Assembly: GCF_005937885.2 (NCBI RefSeq)
Contig: NZ_CP042176.1
Span: 2,723,501-2,787,500, forward strand
Source of the DNA: Bradyrhizobium sp. KBS0727
GTDB taxonomy: Bacteria > Pseudomonadota > Alphaproteobacteria > Rhizobiales > Xanthobacteraceae
Direction: 5' to 3'
Length of the DNA stretch: 64,000 nucleotides
In this document: positions 25,663 through 34,929 of the stretch, one piece after another
Numbering within the stretch: the stretch's first letter is position 1
Layout: every line of letters begins with the position of its first letter
Position numbers and translations under genes: made by a program
The notes under the pieces: generated by a model
Told to the model about the DNA's origin: nothing
Database searches by the model: none
What the model saw: only the letters and a program-made list of their open reading frames with translations

Positions 25663-26858
25663 GCTGATCTGGACAGCGCCCCAATCGCAACAGCCGCCGC
25701 CGCAAACCCGGCGGCGGCGCCGACGCCGAGCGCCCATCTCGGCCCGAGATGATCCGCCACCCATCCGACAATCGGGGCGCCGACCGGCGTGCCGCCGAGG
25801 GCTACGCCGAGACGGAGCGCCATCACGCGTCCGCGCATCGCGGGCTCGGTCGAGAGCTGCATCAGCGCGTTCGACGTGTTGAGGATGGTCAGCGAGGCGA
25901 CGCCGATCACGACCAGCGCGGCCGCGAACAGCCAGTAATTCGGCGCCAGCGCGGCGAGGGTGCAGCCAAGGCCAAAGATCGCGGCGCCGGCCAGCAGCGA
26001 GGTGAAGCGCGGCCGCTCGCGGCTTGCGGCCAATAGCGCGCCCGACATCGTGCCGATCGCCATCATCGAGGACAGCAGGCCAAAGCCGCGCGCATCGGTA
26101 TGGAAGACGCCGACGGCCATGGTCGAGATGAAGATCGGGAAGTTGAGCCCGAACGTCCCGATCAGGAACAGCATGATCAGCGTCGCCCTGAGATCGGGGC
26201 GGGACCAGACATAGTGAAATCCCTGCAGCACGCTGCCCTTGGCGCGGATGGCGCGCGCGTTGGGGCGAAGCTCGGATGTGCGCAGCAGGCCCAGCGACGT
26301 CAGCACCGCCATGAACGACGCGCCGTTGAACAGGAACGCCCAGCCGGTGCCAACCGAAGCGATCAGGAGGCCGGCAGCCGCGGGTCCGATCATGCGCGCG
26401 GCGTTGAAGGAGGTCGAGTTCAGCCCGATAGCGTTCGATAGGTCTCTTTCGCCGACCAGTTCGGCCACGAAGGTCTGGCGCACCGGCGCATCGAGGGCCG
26501 CGCTGCAGCCGAACAGGAAGGCGAACACATAGACATGCCAGAGCTGCACCAGGCCGGTGACGGTGAGCAGGCCGAGAATCAGCGAGAGCGCGCCCATCGT
26601 GGCCTGCGTCGCCATCAACAGCTTGCGCTGGTTGAAATGATCGGCGGCATAGCCGGACCACGGCATCAGCAGCAATTGCGGCCCGAACTGCAAGGCCATC
26701 ACGATGCCGACCGCCGACGCGCTTTGATGGGTGAGCTCGGTGAGAACGAGCCAGTCCTGGGCGGCGCGCTGCATCCAGGTGCCGATGTTCGACACCAGCG
26801 CTCCAGCCGCCCAGATCCGGTAGTTGTGATTCGCTAACGAGCGAAACGTGCGACTCAT
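25647..26858 (-). CDS. MFS transporter (EntS-like multidrug/efflux type)
   Basis: This is a 403-aa major facilitator with about 12 hydrophobic helices. Features are FRSLANHNYRIWAAGALVSN at the start, AAQDWLVLTELT, the PRxTFVAELVGERDLSNAIGLNS-like region after helix 4, and GRVMALRLGVALGGTPVGAP in the second half. This matches the EntS/DUF894-type efflux group. The last residues (RSARRAD) and the stop lie in a dispersed repeat, so the native C-terminus has probably been replaced. It precedes, on the same strand, nothing further. Confidence 0.88.
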   Translation of the reverse strand: MSRTFRSLANHNYRIWAAGALVSNIGTWMQRAAQDWLVLTELTHQSASAVGIVMALQFGPQLLLMPWSGYAADHFNQRKLLMATQATMGALSLILGLLTVTGLVQLWHVYVFAFLFGCSAALDAPVRQTFVAELVGERDLSNAIGLNSTSFNAARMIGPAAAGLLIASVGTGWAFLFNGASFMAVLTSLGLLRTSELRPNARAIRAKGSVLQGFHYVWSRPDLRATLIMLFLIGTFGLNFPIFISTMAVGVFHTDARGFGLLSSMMAIGTMSGALLAASRERPRFTSLLAGAAIFGLGCTLAALAPNYWLFAAALVVIGVASLTILNTSNALMQLSTEPAMRGRVMALRLGVALGGTPVGAPIVGWVADHLGPRWALGVGAAAGFAAAAVAIGALSRSARRAD

Positions 26859-27184
26859 GTTGGCCGGGGCTGATTGCCGCCGTGAAACCGTCCGAACCGG
26901 CGCGCCAGAAACAGGCCGATCAGAAGTCCACCGAGACCGAGGGCTGCGACGTCGGCGGTCGCCCTCAAACCGAAATCGCCGACGCGGCAGACCAGCAGAT
27001 ATCCGATCATGAGGTTGAAGAAGCCCCAGAGGATGTTGACGGTCGAAGTCGACAGGCCTTCGCCCGGCGGTTTCGCGAACGGGCTCTGGAACGGCTCTCC
27101 CATCAGCCCGGCGACGACATGGGGGATCGCGTTGGTGAGGAAGGCGCCGCCGAAGAAGTAGGCTGTGAGGTCAAGCCAGGTCAT
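26855..27184 (-). CDS. Hypothetical small membrane protein
   Basis: This is a 109-aa protein with about three predicted membrane segments: YFFGGAFLTNAIPHVVAGLMG, LWGFFNLMIGYLLVC and VAALGLGGLLIGLFLARRFG. The ATG at 27184 is chosen because the downstream reading begins cleanly and it overlaps the cysteine hydrolase gene by 14 bp. Its stop overlaps the MFS start by 4 bp, so the two are translationally coupled. I do not recognise a family with known function. Confidence 0.78.
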   Translation of the reverse strand: MTWLDLTAYFFGGAFLTNAIPHVVAGLMGEPFQSPFAKPPGEGLSTSTVNILWGFFNLMIGYLLVCRVGDFGLRATADVAALGLGGLLIGLFLARRFGRFHGGNQPRPT

Positions 27185-27746
27185 GCGTGTGGGTCCTTTC
27201 GAGGAGATCGATGATGGCCTGCGTCGAGCCGGTCTCGCCGAGCCGCGGGAACACGCTGGCGATGCTATAGTCATGCGCGTCCGGCCGCGCATCCGTCATG
27301 GCGTCGACGGCGAGCGTGACGTTGAAGCCCGCCTCATAGGCCTGGCGCGCGGTCGATTCGACGCCGGTGCCGGTCGCGACGCCTGACACCACGACCTGCG
27401 TAACGCCGCGACGCCTGAGCTGGTTTTCGAGATCGGTGCTCGCGAACGCGCCCCATGTGCGCTTGGTGACCACGATGTCATCGGGTTGCCGGCCGAGTTC
27501 CGGGAGGAGGTCGGTCCAGCCGTCGGGAAGCTGTGTGATGTGGCGTGGCCGCTCGGTTCGTCCGGGTGCTGTGCCATCGACATTGACCAGCACGATCGGC
27601 AGCCGGTGCCGCCGAAACGCGGTGACGAGGTTTTGGGCGCGCGTCACGATATCGCCGATCGGATGGATGAACGTCGAGCCGACGACCCAGCGTTGCAGAT
27701 CGACAATGATGAGGGCCGTGACCGGATCGAGCGTCGTGAGTGCCAT
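27171..27746 (-). CDS. Isochorismatase family cysteine hydrolase
   Basis: This is a 191-aa cysteine-hydrolase-superfamily protein. The catalytic Asp is in ALIIVDLQRWVVG (about residue 16). The Lys is in VVTKRTWGAF. The nucleophile region reads VVVSGVATGTGVESTARQA, where the usual Cys is replaced by Thr or Gly, so the canonical Cys appears missing. It forms an operon with the membrane protein and MFS gene. The Cys loss suggests altered or no hydrolase activity. Confidence 0.82.
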   Translation of the reverse strand: MALTTLDPVTALIIVDLQRWVVGSTFIHPIGDIVTRAQNLVTAFRRHRLPIVLVNVDGTAPGRTERPRHITQLPDGWTDLLPELGRQPDDIVVTKRTWGAFASTDLENQLRRRGVTQVVVSGVATGTGVESTARQAYEAGFNVTLAVDAMTDARPDAHDYSIASVFPRLGETGSTQAIIDLLERTHTHDLA

Positions 27747-27793
27747 GGTCGTCTTTCCGAATATTTTTCGCGAGCGATGCGGCGAGGCCGGCA

Positions 27794-28246
27794 TCAATCC
27801 TCGACGAGTCGCTTCAACAACTTGGCGGCGGCGGCAAGTTCCTGCTGCTCGCGCGCGGACAACTTCGCTGCGATGGCGCGCGCCAGCCAATCCTGCCGCG
27901 CAGCCCGGCCGGTGCGCAGCCGCTCGCGGCAGGCCTCGGTGAGGGACATGATGGTTTGCCGGCCGTCATCGGGATCGGGGGCACCGCGGACCAGGCCGGC
28001 CGCCTCCAGCGCTGCGATCGCCGCGCTCATCGATTGCGGGCGCATCCCCTCCGATCGCGCCAGGCCGGATACGGTCGCAGGCCCATCCTTTTCAAGGCGA
28101 AGCAGGACGGCGACCTGGGACGGGGGCAGATCCGCCCGTTGACCCTGCTCGCGAAGCCGGCGCTTCAGCGTTCCAATCAGCAAACGAAGGTCTTCGGCGA
28201 GCGCGGATGTCCGCGCCGTCCCGGTACTGCTCGACGAATTGTTCAT
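27794..28246 (-). CDS. MarR family transcriptional regulator
   Basis: This 150-aa winged-helix regulator shows the MarR pattern. It has LPPSQVAVLLRLEKDGPATV followed by SGLARSEGMRPQSMSAAIAALEAAGLV (recognition helix) and the wing DPDDGRQTIMSLTEACRERL. It lies 48 bp upstream of the cysteine hydrolase-membrane protein-MFS genes on the same strand, so it probably controls them and itself. A direct repeat AGTCTATCT (about 28284-28304) lies just upstream of its start and may be an operator. Confidence 0.88.
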   Translation of the reverse strand: MNNSSSSTGTARTSALAEDLRLLIGTLKRRLREQGQRADLPPSQVAVLLRLEKDGPATVSGLARSEGMRPQSMSAAIAALEAAGLVRGAPDPDDGRQTIMSLTEACRERLRTGRAARQDWLARAIAAKLSAREQQELAAAAKLLKRLVED

Positions 28247-28345
28247 GCGTGTCGGATTAGCAGATATGAAGGTAAACTGTAAAGTCTATCTTCGCAGTCT
28301 ATCTGTGGAACTCGGCCGTTGCGTTCTGCGCTGGATCGGGCCGGT

Positions 28346-28573
28346 CTATCGCTTCCCCGGAATAATCGCCTTCAACGCCTCGTCGCCCGCCGGCGTGATG
28401 CAATAGGTGCGGCCGTCAGCCTGCTTTTCGATCCAGCCTTTCGCCTGCATGCCCGCGATGACCTGCTTGCCGGCCGGATGCAGCCGTTCCGGCGGAAGGC
28501 CCCGCGTGAGGCTCATCCGCTGTAGCGCGGTGCGCTCGGTGGCATGCGGAATGTGACGAGGCCGCGCTGGCAT
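28346..28573 (-). CDS. Small conserved hypothetical protein (right copy)
   Basis: This is a 75-aa protein beginning MPARPRHIPHATERTAL and ending DEALKAIIPGKR. It contains a helix-turn-wing-like stretch: KQVIAGMQAKGWIEKQADGR followed by TYCITPAGDEAL. It is the intact counterpart of the gene at 25263 and keeps its own stop. The C-terminal half resembles small winged-helix proteins, but no function is assigned. An AGAGAAAA motif precedes the ATG. Confidence 0.7.
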   Translation of the reverse strand: MPARPRHIPHATERTALQRMSLTRGLPPERLHPAGKQVIAGMQAKGWIEKQADGRTYCITPAGDEALKAIIPGKR

Positions 28574-28640
28574 TCATTTTCTCTTTCGTCTTCAGCCGGG
28601 GCCGCGGCGAAAGCCTGCCGGGCCAATTGGCAATTTTTGG
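28349..28640. repeat. Direct repeat, right copy (partner at 25283-25570)
   Basis: This is the same-orientation counterpart of the left copy. Identity runs through the small gene and fades about 65 bp beyond its start codon. Sequence divergence shows the duplication is not recent. Confidence 0.65.
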
Positions 28641-28650
28641 GTATCGCGAG

Positions 28651-28863
28651 TCAGCCCTCCCATACCGTGTTTTGCCCGGCGACGGTCAGAAAAGGCCGGT
28701 CGTCTCTGATCTCGACCAGGCCCAGTTCGATCAGCTGCGAGACATGCGCCTGGTTCAGGATGAGCCAGCGCTTTGCTGCGATATCCTTCATCGTCCACCG
28801 CAGCTCGATCGCATCCAGACCAAACCGGGCCAGCGGGTCTTCGTTGTCTTCCATTGGGGTCAT
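28651..28863 (-). CDS. Small hypothetical protein
   Basis: This is a 70-aa acidic-to-neutral protein with WTMKDIAAKRWLILNQAHVS, then LIELGLVEIRDDRPFLTVAGQ. The C-terminal part reads like a winged-helix tail ('LVELGLV...LT..G'). The start is either ATG 28863 (GGGAGG 3 nt upstream) or ATG 28854 (12 nt). It follows the right duplicate upstream on the same strand with a 77-bp gap. No function is known. Confidence 0.6.
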   Translation of the reverse strand: MTPMEDNEDPLARFGLDAIELRWTMKDIAAKRWLILNQAHVSQLIELGLVEIRDDRPFLTVAGQNTVWEG

Positions 28864-28960
28864 CGACCTCCCGGCAGATCGACTCCCGACGCGGGCACAA
28901 GTTCCACTGGAAGCTGCGGTGAGGGCCGGCTTGCGCGTTATCCGCCTTGGTGGTTGCGAC

Positions 28961-28992
28961 GGCGGATGACGCCTTCGGCTAATCCGCCCTAC
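28961..28992. repeat. Dispersed GGCGGAT...ATCCGCC repeat
   Basis: This short palindrome starts GGCGGATGACGCC and ends CTAATCCGCCCTAC. It is the same family as 25598-25662 and lies between genes. Confidence 0.6.
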
Positions 28993-29070
28993 AACCAGGA
29001 CATATCCTGCAGAAGTCGCAGCGCCTCGTCGGCCCGGTGGCCGTGTGCCTTTCGAGCACGTAGCGAGGAG

Positions 29071-29149
29071 GGCGGATTAGCCCAAGGGATCCGACTATCC
29101 GCCTTCGCTCGCGGAGCAACGGGGACAAGTCGCTTCGCGCGCAATGACG
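29071..29149. repeat. Dispersed GGCGGATTA-type repeat with degenerate right arm
   Basis: It begins GGCGGATTAGCC and includes ATCCGCCTTCGCTCGCGGAGC and a CGCTTCGCGCGCAATGACG tail just before the TRAP binding protein stop. It is related to the elements at 25598 and 28961. Confidence 0.55.
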
Positions 29150-29156
29150 ATCCTGC

Positions 29157-30245
29157 TCAGGTCTTGCGCATCTTTCCGAGCAAATAGTTGTCGTAATAAT
29201 TTTCCGCGATCTGGGTGTAGAACATCAGTTCCTTCATATAGGCGTCGTGGCTGTCCTTGGTCTTCTTGAACAGCGGGCTCTTTTCGGCAAGCTCGTTCAA
29301 ATGGTCCTGCGTCGCCTTGTAGCTCGCTTCCATGACCGGTTGCGGGAACGCGCGCAGCTCGGCGCCGCCCGCGATCAGGCGCTTTAAGGCAGCCGGATTG
29401 ACGCTGTCGTATTTCTCGAGCATCCACGCGCCGGCGGCGGAGCCGGCCTGGTTGAGGATCTCCTGGTATTGTTTGGGCAATGCTGCCCACTTCTCGTCGT
29501 TGACGACCATGTGCAGCATGGCGCCGCCTTCCCACCAGCCGGGGAAGTAGTAGTACTTCGCCACCTTGTAGAAACCGAGTTTTTCGTCGTCATAGGGACC
29601 GACGAACTCGGCGGCATCGAGCGAGCCTTTCTCCAGCGCCGGATAGACATCGCCGGCCGCGATCTGCTGCGGCACGATGCCGAGCCGCGCCAGCACGTGG
29701 CCGCCCAGCCCGGCGATGCGGAATTTCAGGCCGTTGAGATCCTCGACCGTCTTGATCTCCTTGCGGAACCAGCCGCCCATCTGCGTGCCGGAGTTGCCGC
29801 ACAGGATGGCGTGAGCCTTGAACGGCTTCAGCGCCTCGTTGACCAGCGCATCGCCGCCGCCGAACGACCACCAGGATGCCTGATGGCGATGGTTCATGCC
29901 GAACGGCACGCCGGTCGCATAGGCCAGCGCCGGCTCCTTGCCGATGTAGAAATAAAGCGGGGTCTGCGCCATCTCGACGGTCGCGTTGCCGACCGCATCG
30001 AGCGCCTGCAGGCCGGGCACGATCTCGCCGGCCGAAAACGTCTGGATCTGGAACTTGTTGTCGGTGGCCTCAGCGACGTATTTCGCAAAGGTCTGCGCGG
30101 TGCCGTAGATGGTGTCGAGCGATTTCGGAAAGCTCGAGGTCAGGCGCCACTTGATCTCGGGCGAGCCTTGCGCGATCGCGGGCGCGGCCACCAGCGTCGT
30201 GGCGCCGGCCACGGCGCCGGCGGTGAGGAAGGTACGGCGTTTCAT
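29157..30245 (-). CDS. TRAP transporter substrate-binding protein (DctP/TakP family)
   Basis: This is a 362-aa periplasmic binding protein. A Tat-like signal (MKRRTFLTAGAVAGATTLV, ending APAIA) precedes the mature part. The DctP fold shows KYVAEATDNKFQIQTFSAGE, the TPLYFYIGKEP region and a WWEGGAMLHMVVNDEKW stretch typical of TakP-like 2-oxo acid binders. No DctQ/DctM membrane genes are adjacent on either side, so it is an orphan within the window. The ligand is unknown; a 2-oxo or hydroxy acid is a reasonable guess. Confidence 0.9.
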   Translation of the reverse strand: MKRRTFLTAGAVAGATTLVAAPAIAQGSPEIKWRLTSSFPKSLDTIYGTAQTFAKYVAEATDNKFQIQTFSAGEIVPGLQALDAVGNATVEMAQTPLYFYIGKEPALAYATGVPFGMNHRHQASWWSFGGGDALVNEALKPFKAHAILCGNSGTQMGGWFRKEIKTVEDLNGLKFRIAGLGGHVLARLGIVPQQIAAGDVYPALEKGSLDAAEFVGPYDDEKLGFYKVAKYYYFPGWWEGGAMLHMVVNDEKWAALPKQYQEILNQAGSAAGAWMLEKYDSVNPAALKRLIAGGAELRAFPQPVMEASYKATQDHLNELAEKSPLFKKTKDSHDAYMKELMFYTQIAENYYDNYLLGKMRKT

Positions 30246-30280
30246 GATGTGTTCACTCCCTTGAAGTCTTGCTGTAGCGC

Positions 30281-31255
30281 CTAATGCCGCACCACGATCT
30301 TGCCGAGGTGCTTGTTGGCTTCCATGTGCTCGAACGCCTTGCCGATCTCGGCGAAGGAAAAGACCTTGTCGATCGGCAGTTGCAGTTTTCGGCTCTCCAC
30401 CGCGGACCAGATGTCCTTGCGGACCTCGTCAAAAATTTCGCGGATTTCCTCGATGCTGCGGGTACGGAAGGTGACGCCGATATAGTTGATGCGGCGGGCG
30501 GCGTGCAGGTCGAAGTTGAAATCGGCATGGGTGCCGCCGAGCCGGCCGACATTGACGATGCGGCCCTTGATCTTGGTGGCCTTGAGGTTCTGGTTGGCAA
30601 CCGGGCCCGAGATCTGGTCGACGATCAGGTCGACGCCTTCGCCATCGGTCGCTTTCAGCACCTGGTCGACCCAGCCGGGATCCTTCGAATCCACCGCGAG
30701 GTCGGCGCCGAAGTCCTTGAGCCGGCCGCGGCGCGCCTCGTCGGTCGAGGAGCCGATCACGAGTTTCGCGCCCTTGAACTTGGCGATCTGCATCGCCATC
30801 AGCCCGACGCCGGAGCTGGCGCCCTGGATCAGCACGGTCTGTCCGGCCTGCAGCGCGCCATTGGTGACGACGGCGTTGTGCATGGTCGCGAGCGCGACGG
30901 GCAGGGTGGCGGCTTCCTCAAAACTCATGTTGCCCTGCGCCGGCAGATGAAACAGCCGGCCGTGATCGGTCAGCGCGTATTCGGCGAACGCCGCACCGCC
31001 CGATCCCATCACGCGATCGCCGACCTTGACGCCCTTGGCATCCGGCCCGAGTTCGGCGACTTCGCCGGCCCATTCCATGCCCAGCACCGTGCCGACGCCG
31101 CCGGCAGCGCCATGGGCGTGGCCCTTGGTCATGCCGAGATCGGCGCGGTTGAGGCCGTTGGCGTGAACCTGCACCAGCACCTGCGTGCCCTTCGGCGACG
31201 GCTTGGCGACGTCGGTGATCTCGGCGCCGTTGGCGCCGTAAACATAGGCCTTCAT
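30281..31255 (-). CDS. Zinc-binding dehydrogenase family protein (quinone oxidoreductase-like)
   Basis: This is a 324-aa medium-chain reductase. The N-terminal GroES-like part has VHANGLNRADLGMTKG and GMEWAGEVAELGPDA. The cofactor motif is IQGASSGVGLMAMQIAK, and SSTDEARRGRLKDFGADLAV follows. No zinc-ligand cysteines are seen, so NADPH-dependent quinone or enone reduction is likely. The ATG at 31255 removes a 60-codon upstream extension that lies in a dispersed repeat. It is 36 bp upstream of the TRAP gene on the same strand, so an operon is possible. Confidence 0.85.
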   Translation of the reverse strand: MKAYVYGANGAEITDVAKPSPKGTQVLVQVHANGLNRADLGMTKGHAHGAAGGVGTVLGMEWAGEVAELGPDAKGVKVGDRVMGSGGAAFAEYALTDHGRLFHLPAQGNMSFEEAATLPVALATMHNAVVTNGALQAGQTVLIQGASSGVGLMAMQIAKFKGAKLVIGSSTDEARRGRLKDFGADLAVDSKDPGWVDQVLKATDGEGVDLIVDQISGPVANQNLKATKIKGRIVNVGRLGGTHADFNFDLHAARRINYIGVTFRTRSIEEIREIFDEVRKDIWSAVESRKLQLPIDKVFSFAEIGKAFEHMEANKHLGKIVVRH

Positions 31256-31324
31256 GGGAACTACTTTCTGCTGTGGCCCCGATCCTGTTGATCGAAGCGG
31301 CTTAGCTCTTGCCTCTGTTTTCGT

Positions 31325-31441
31325 CATGGCCGGGCAGAAGTGCGAAGCACGTCTTCGCACTAGATGTCCCGGCCATCCACGACTTTCATGCTGCGAGACT
31401 GCAAGGACGTGGATGCCCGGCACAAGGCCGGGCATGACGGA
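31325..31441. repeat. Dispersed CCGGGCATGACGG-type inverted repeat
   Basis: The element runs from TCATGGCCGGGCAGAAGTGC, through two arms around ATGTCCCGGCCATCCACG, to AAGGCCGGGCATGACGG. It fills most of the gap between two same-strand genes. Its arms and sequence match a repeat common in Bradyrhizobium-like genomes. Confidence 0.65.
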
Positions 31442-31463
31442 GTATTTGTCTGCCTGCGCGGTA

Positions 31464-32552
<1,089 letters not shown>

Positions 32553-32672
32553 CTACCGGGCAGGGGCGGTGGGCCCATGCGGAAATGCGGGGGAGATGGC
32601 AACCGCCGGCCTCATCGGGCCGGCGATTGGCGCAGGTTACAACCCAAAGCTTCGCGGATGCGAACCGCGCGC

Positions 32673-33107
32673 TCAGGCGGCGCTGGCGGCCGGTTTCGCG
32701 CGGGTGGCCTCGTCGTCGAACGCGCTCGAGATGTCGCGCATGCTGATGACGCCGATCAGGCTGTAATTGTCGATCACCGGCAGGTGGCGGATGTGCGCGC
32801 GGTTCATGACGTGGCGGACGTGCTCGAGCGTATCGGTCGAGTTGCACGACACCAGCTGCTGCACCGAGATCAGCTGCGAGACCTTCAGGTTGGCGCCGGC
32901 AGCGCCGTGTTCGGCAATGGCGCGAACCACGTCGCGCTCGGTGAACATGCCGACCGCGGTGTTGCCCTCGGTGCGGACGACGTCCTTGACGACCAGCGCG
33001 CTGATATTGCTGGAGCGCATCAGCTGGGCTGCAATGGCGACGGTCTCGTTCATGCGGACCGTGGCGACACGGGCGGCTTTCTTGCGCAGGACATCTCCGA
33101 CTTGCAT
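32673..33107 (-). CDS. CBS domain-containing protein
   Basis: This is a 144-aa protein made of two CBS motifs, about residues 8-65 and 75-130. Signs are VATVRMNETVAIAAQLM, TAVGMFTERDVVRAIAEHG, the second-domain THLEHVRHVMNRAHIRHLPV-like stretch and LIGVISMRDISSAF. CBS pairs bind adenine nucleotides and sense energy state. An AGGAGG motif lies 6 nt before ATG. Its promoter carries the same operator as the oxalate genes, so it is probably part of that regulon. The target it regulates is unknown. Confidence 0.88.
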   Translation of the reverse strand: MQVGDVLRKKAARVATVRMNETVAIAAQLMRSSNISALVVKDVVRTEGNTAVGMFTERDVVRAIAEHGAAGANLKVSQLISVQQLVSCNSTDTLEHVRHVMNRAHIRHLPVIDNYSLIGVISMRDISSAFDDEATRAKPAASAA

Positions 33108-33136
33108 GGCAACCTCCTAGTGTGGGTCAGGTGAGA

Positions 33137-33165
33137 ATTCTGGTATACATAATGCCAATTGTCAA
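33137..33165 (-). promoter_or_regulatory. Promoter of the CBS gene with an embedded oxalate-type operator
   Basis: On the minus strand TTGACA (33160-33165) and CAGAAT (33137-33142) are separated by 17 bp. The spacer and -10 edge contain TGGYAT-N5-ATRCCA (33141-33157, TGGCAT/ATACCA on this strand). The same design recurs at five other genes. Confidence 0.7.
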
Positions 33166-33312
33166 TCCGGAACGATCCAAGCATCCGCCCAATTCTTGCA
33201 AATAAACAGGCAGTATTGCTGACGTTTCAGGCTGTCGCCGGCGGTCTCTGTCGCGTTGCAGCGGCCACCAAAACAGGTTGCTTGCATTTTGCATTCCTGA
33301 AATACGGCGCGC

Positions 33313-33344
33313 AAAAAAAGCGGCGCACCGGAGTGCGCCGCTTT
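33313..33344 (-). terminator. Rho-independent terminator after the first OxlT-like gene
   Basis: On the minus strand a 12-bp stem (AAAGCGGCGCAC / GTGCGCCGCTTT) with a 4-nt loop runs into a T7 tract. It lies just after the transporter stop. Confidence 0.85.
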
Positions 33345-33364
33345 GGTTTGGGTGGCGGCCAGCC

Positions 33365-34681
33365 TCAGGCGATCTCGGCAGTCCCGGCGGCGGTCTCGTC
33401 GGCCGCGGTTTCGTTGCCGAGGATGAAGGCGCGCCGCAGCGGCTTGATCACGAACAGTGCCATCAGGGCCGCGGTCGCGTTGAGCGCGACGGCGATCACG
33501 AACACCGCCTGCCAGCCGTAGCTGGTGGCGACGATGCTGGCGAGCGGCACCAGCAGCGAGGCGGTGCCCTTGGCCGTGTAGAGCATGCCGTTGTTGGTGG
33601 TGGCGTATTTGGCGCCGAAGGTATCGCCGCAGGTGGCGGGGAACAGGCTGTAGATTTCACCGAACACGCCGAAATACACCGCGGTCGCCAGCACGAAGAC
33701 GACAGGCACATGGCCGTAGGCCGACAGCGTCAGCAGCATCACCGCCGCGGTGCCGAACGCGATGAACATGGTGTGCTCGCGGCCGATCGTGTCGGAGACC
33801 CAGCCGAAGAACGGACGGCCGAAACCGTCAAAGATGCGGTCGAGCGAGATCGCAAAGGTCAGCGCCGCCATCTGGAAGCCGGCGAGGCTGACCGGCGTGT
33901 TGGCGATCTTGAAGTCGTGCGCGATCGGCGCGATCTGCGCCGCCGTCATCAGTCCGCCGGCCGCGACCATCACGAACACGGCGTACATCACCCAGAAGAT
34001 CGGGCTGCGCAGCACCTGCGGCGGCGTGAAGTCGATCCTGGTCTGCGGCAGGTTGAGCTGCTTCTTCTTGACCGGCATCGCCACCGTCGGCCGGCGAATG
34101 AAGAAGGCGAGGATGAAAACGATCAGGCCCTGTCCGATGCCGAAATCGAGGAAAGCGGCCTGATAGCCGCTGGCGCTGATCATGTTGGCGATCGGCACGA
34201 CCGTGATCGCTGCGCCCGCGCCGAAGCCGGCCGCGGTTGCGCCCGCGGCGAGGCCGCGGCGATCGGGAAACCATTTCAGCGCATTGCCGACGCAGGTGCC
34301 GTACACAGCACCTGCGCCGATGCCGCCGATCACGGCTGCGGTGTAGAGCAGCGTCAACGAGTCCGCGTAGGAATTCAGGATCCAGGCCAGCGCGATCATC
34401 ATGCCGCCGAACATCACGACGATGCTCGGGCCGTATTTGTCGACGAACCAGGCTTCGACCGGCACCAGCCAGGTCTCCGTCACCACGAAGATCGTGAAGG
34501 CCAACTGGATCGCCGCGCGGCCCCAGTGGTTTTTCGCGTCGATCGGGTCGACGAACAGCGTCCAGCCGTATTGGAGGTTCGCAATCATCGCCATGCAGAC
34601 GATGCCCATCACGAGCTGGAGCCAGCGGAAGCCGCTGGAAGAAGGCGCCGCCGGCGTGGCGGCGGTTGTGCTGGAAACCAT
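33365..34681 (-). CDS. OxlT-like MFS transporter (oxalate/formate antiporter family), copy 1
   Basis: This is a 438-aa inner-membrane transporter with about 12 hydrophobic helices and a hydrophilic N-terminal tail. Family marks are YGWTLFVDPID, SGVGAGAVYGTCVGNALKWFP-type helix 4 sequence, and GRPFFGWVSDTIGREHTMFIAFG after helix 8. The middle loop carries KKKQLNLPQTRIDF. OxlT-type proteins exchange oxalate for formate. It is expressed from a promoter carrying the oxalate-type operator. Its relation to the neighbouring copy at 34930 suggests tandem duplication. Confidence 0.85.
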   Translation of the reverse strand: MVSSTTAATPAAPSSSGFRWLQLVMGIVCMAMIANLQYGWTLFVDPIDAKNHWGRAAIQLAFTIFVVTETWLVPVEAWFVDKYGPSIVVMFGGMMIALAWILNSYADSLTLLYTAAVIGGIGAGAVYGTCVGNALKWFPDRRGLAAGATAAGFGAGAAITVVPIANMISASGYQAAFLDFGIGQGLIVFILAFFIRRPTVAMPVKKKQLNLPQTRIDFTPPQVLRSPIFWVMYAVFVMVAAGGLMTAAQIAPIAHDFKIANTPVSLAGFQMAALTFAISLDRIFDGFGRPFFGWVSDTIGREHTMFIAFGTAAVMLLTLSAYGHVPVVFVLATAVYFGVFGEIYSLFPATCGDTFGAKYATTNNGMLYTAKGTASLLVPLASIVATSYGWQAVFVIAVALNATAALMALFVIKPLRRAFILGNETAADETAAGTAEIA

Positions 34682-34757
34682 GTGTCCTCCCAGGCGCGTT
34701 GCCGTTTGTGACTTAGTGTCGCAAAGGTTGTGACCGATCGTCGCACGCGTTGGTCGG

Positions 34758-34786
34758 ATGCTGGTATATTATATTCCAAGATGCAA
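34758..34786 (-). promoter_or_regulatory. Promoter of OxlT-like copy 1 with embedded operator
   Basis: On the minus strand TTGCAT (34781-34786) and CAGCAT (34758-34763) flank a 17-bp spacer. The operator TGGAAT-N5-ATACCA covers 34762-34778. It has one mismatch to TGGYAT. Confidence 0.6.
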
Positions 34787-34875
34787 GCTAATCGTTGGTT
34801 GCGATGCAGCATACTCCCAAGGCAAATCGTATTGTTCCTGCGCGAGAAATCCGTGCCGGGCCGAGGCCGGGCGCA

Positions 34876-34908
34876 ACAAAAAAGCGCCCGACCCTGGGTC
34901 GAGCGCTT
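34876..34908 (-). terminator. Rho-independent terminator after the second OxlT-like gene
   Basis: On the minus strand a GC-rich stem bounded by AAGCGCTCGA and TCGGGCGCTT precedes a T6 tract. It closes the 34930-36219 gene. Confidence 0.75.
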
Positions 34909-34929
34909 CGCTTGCAACGGGCTGGTTGG

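Noticed and set aside
33278..34711. Plus-strand frame opposite the first OxlT-like gene
   Set aside because: Its composition is Arg/His/Asp-rich, as expected for the antisense of a membrane protein gene.
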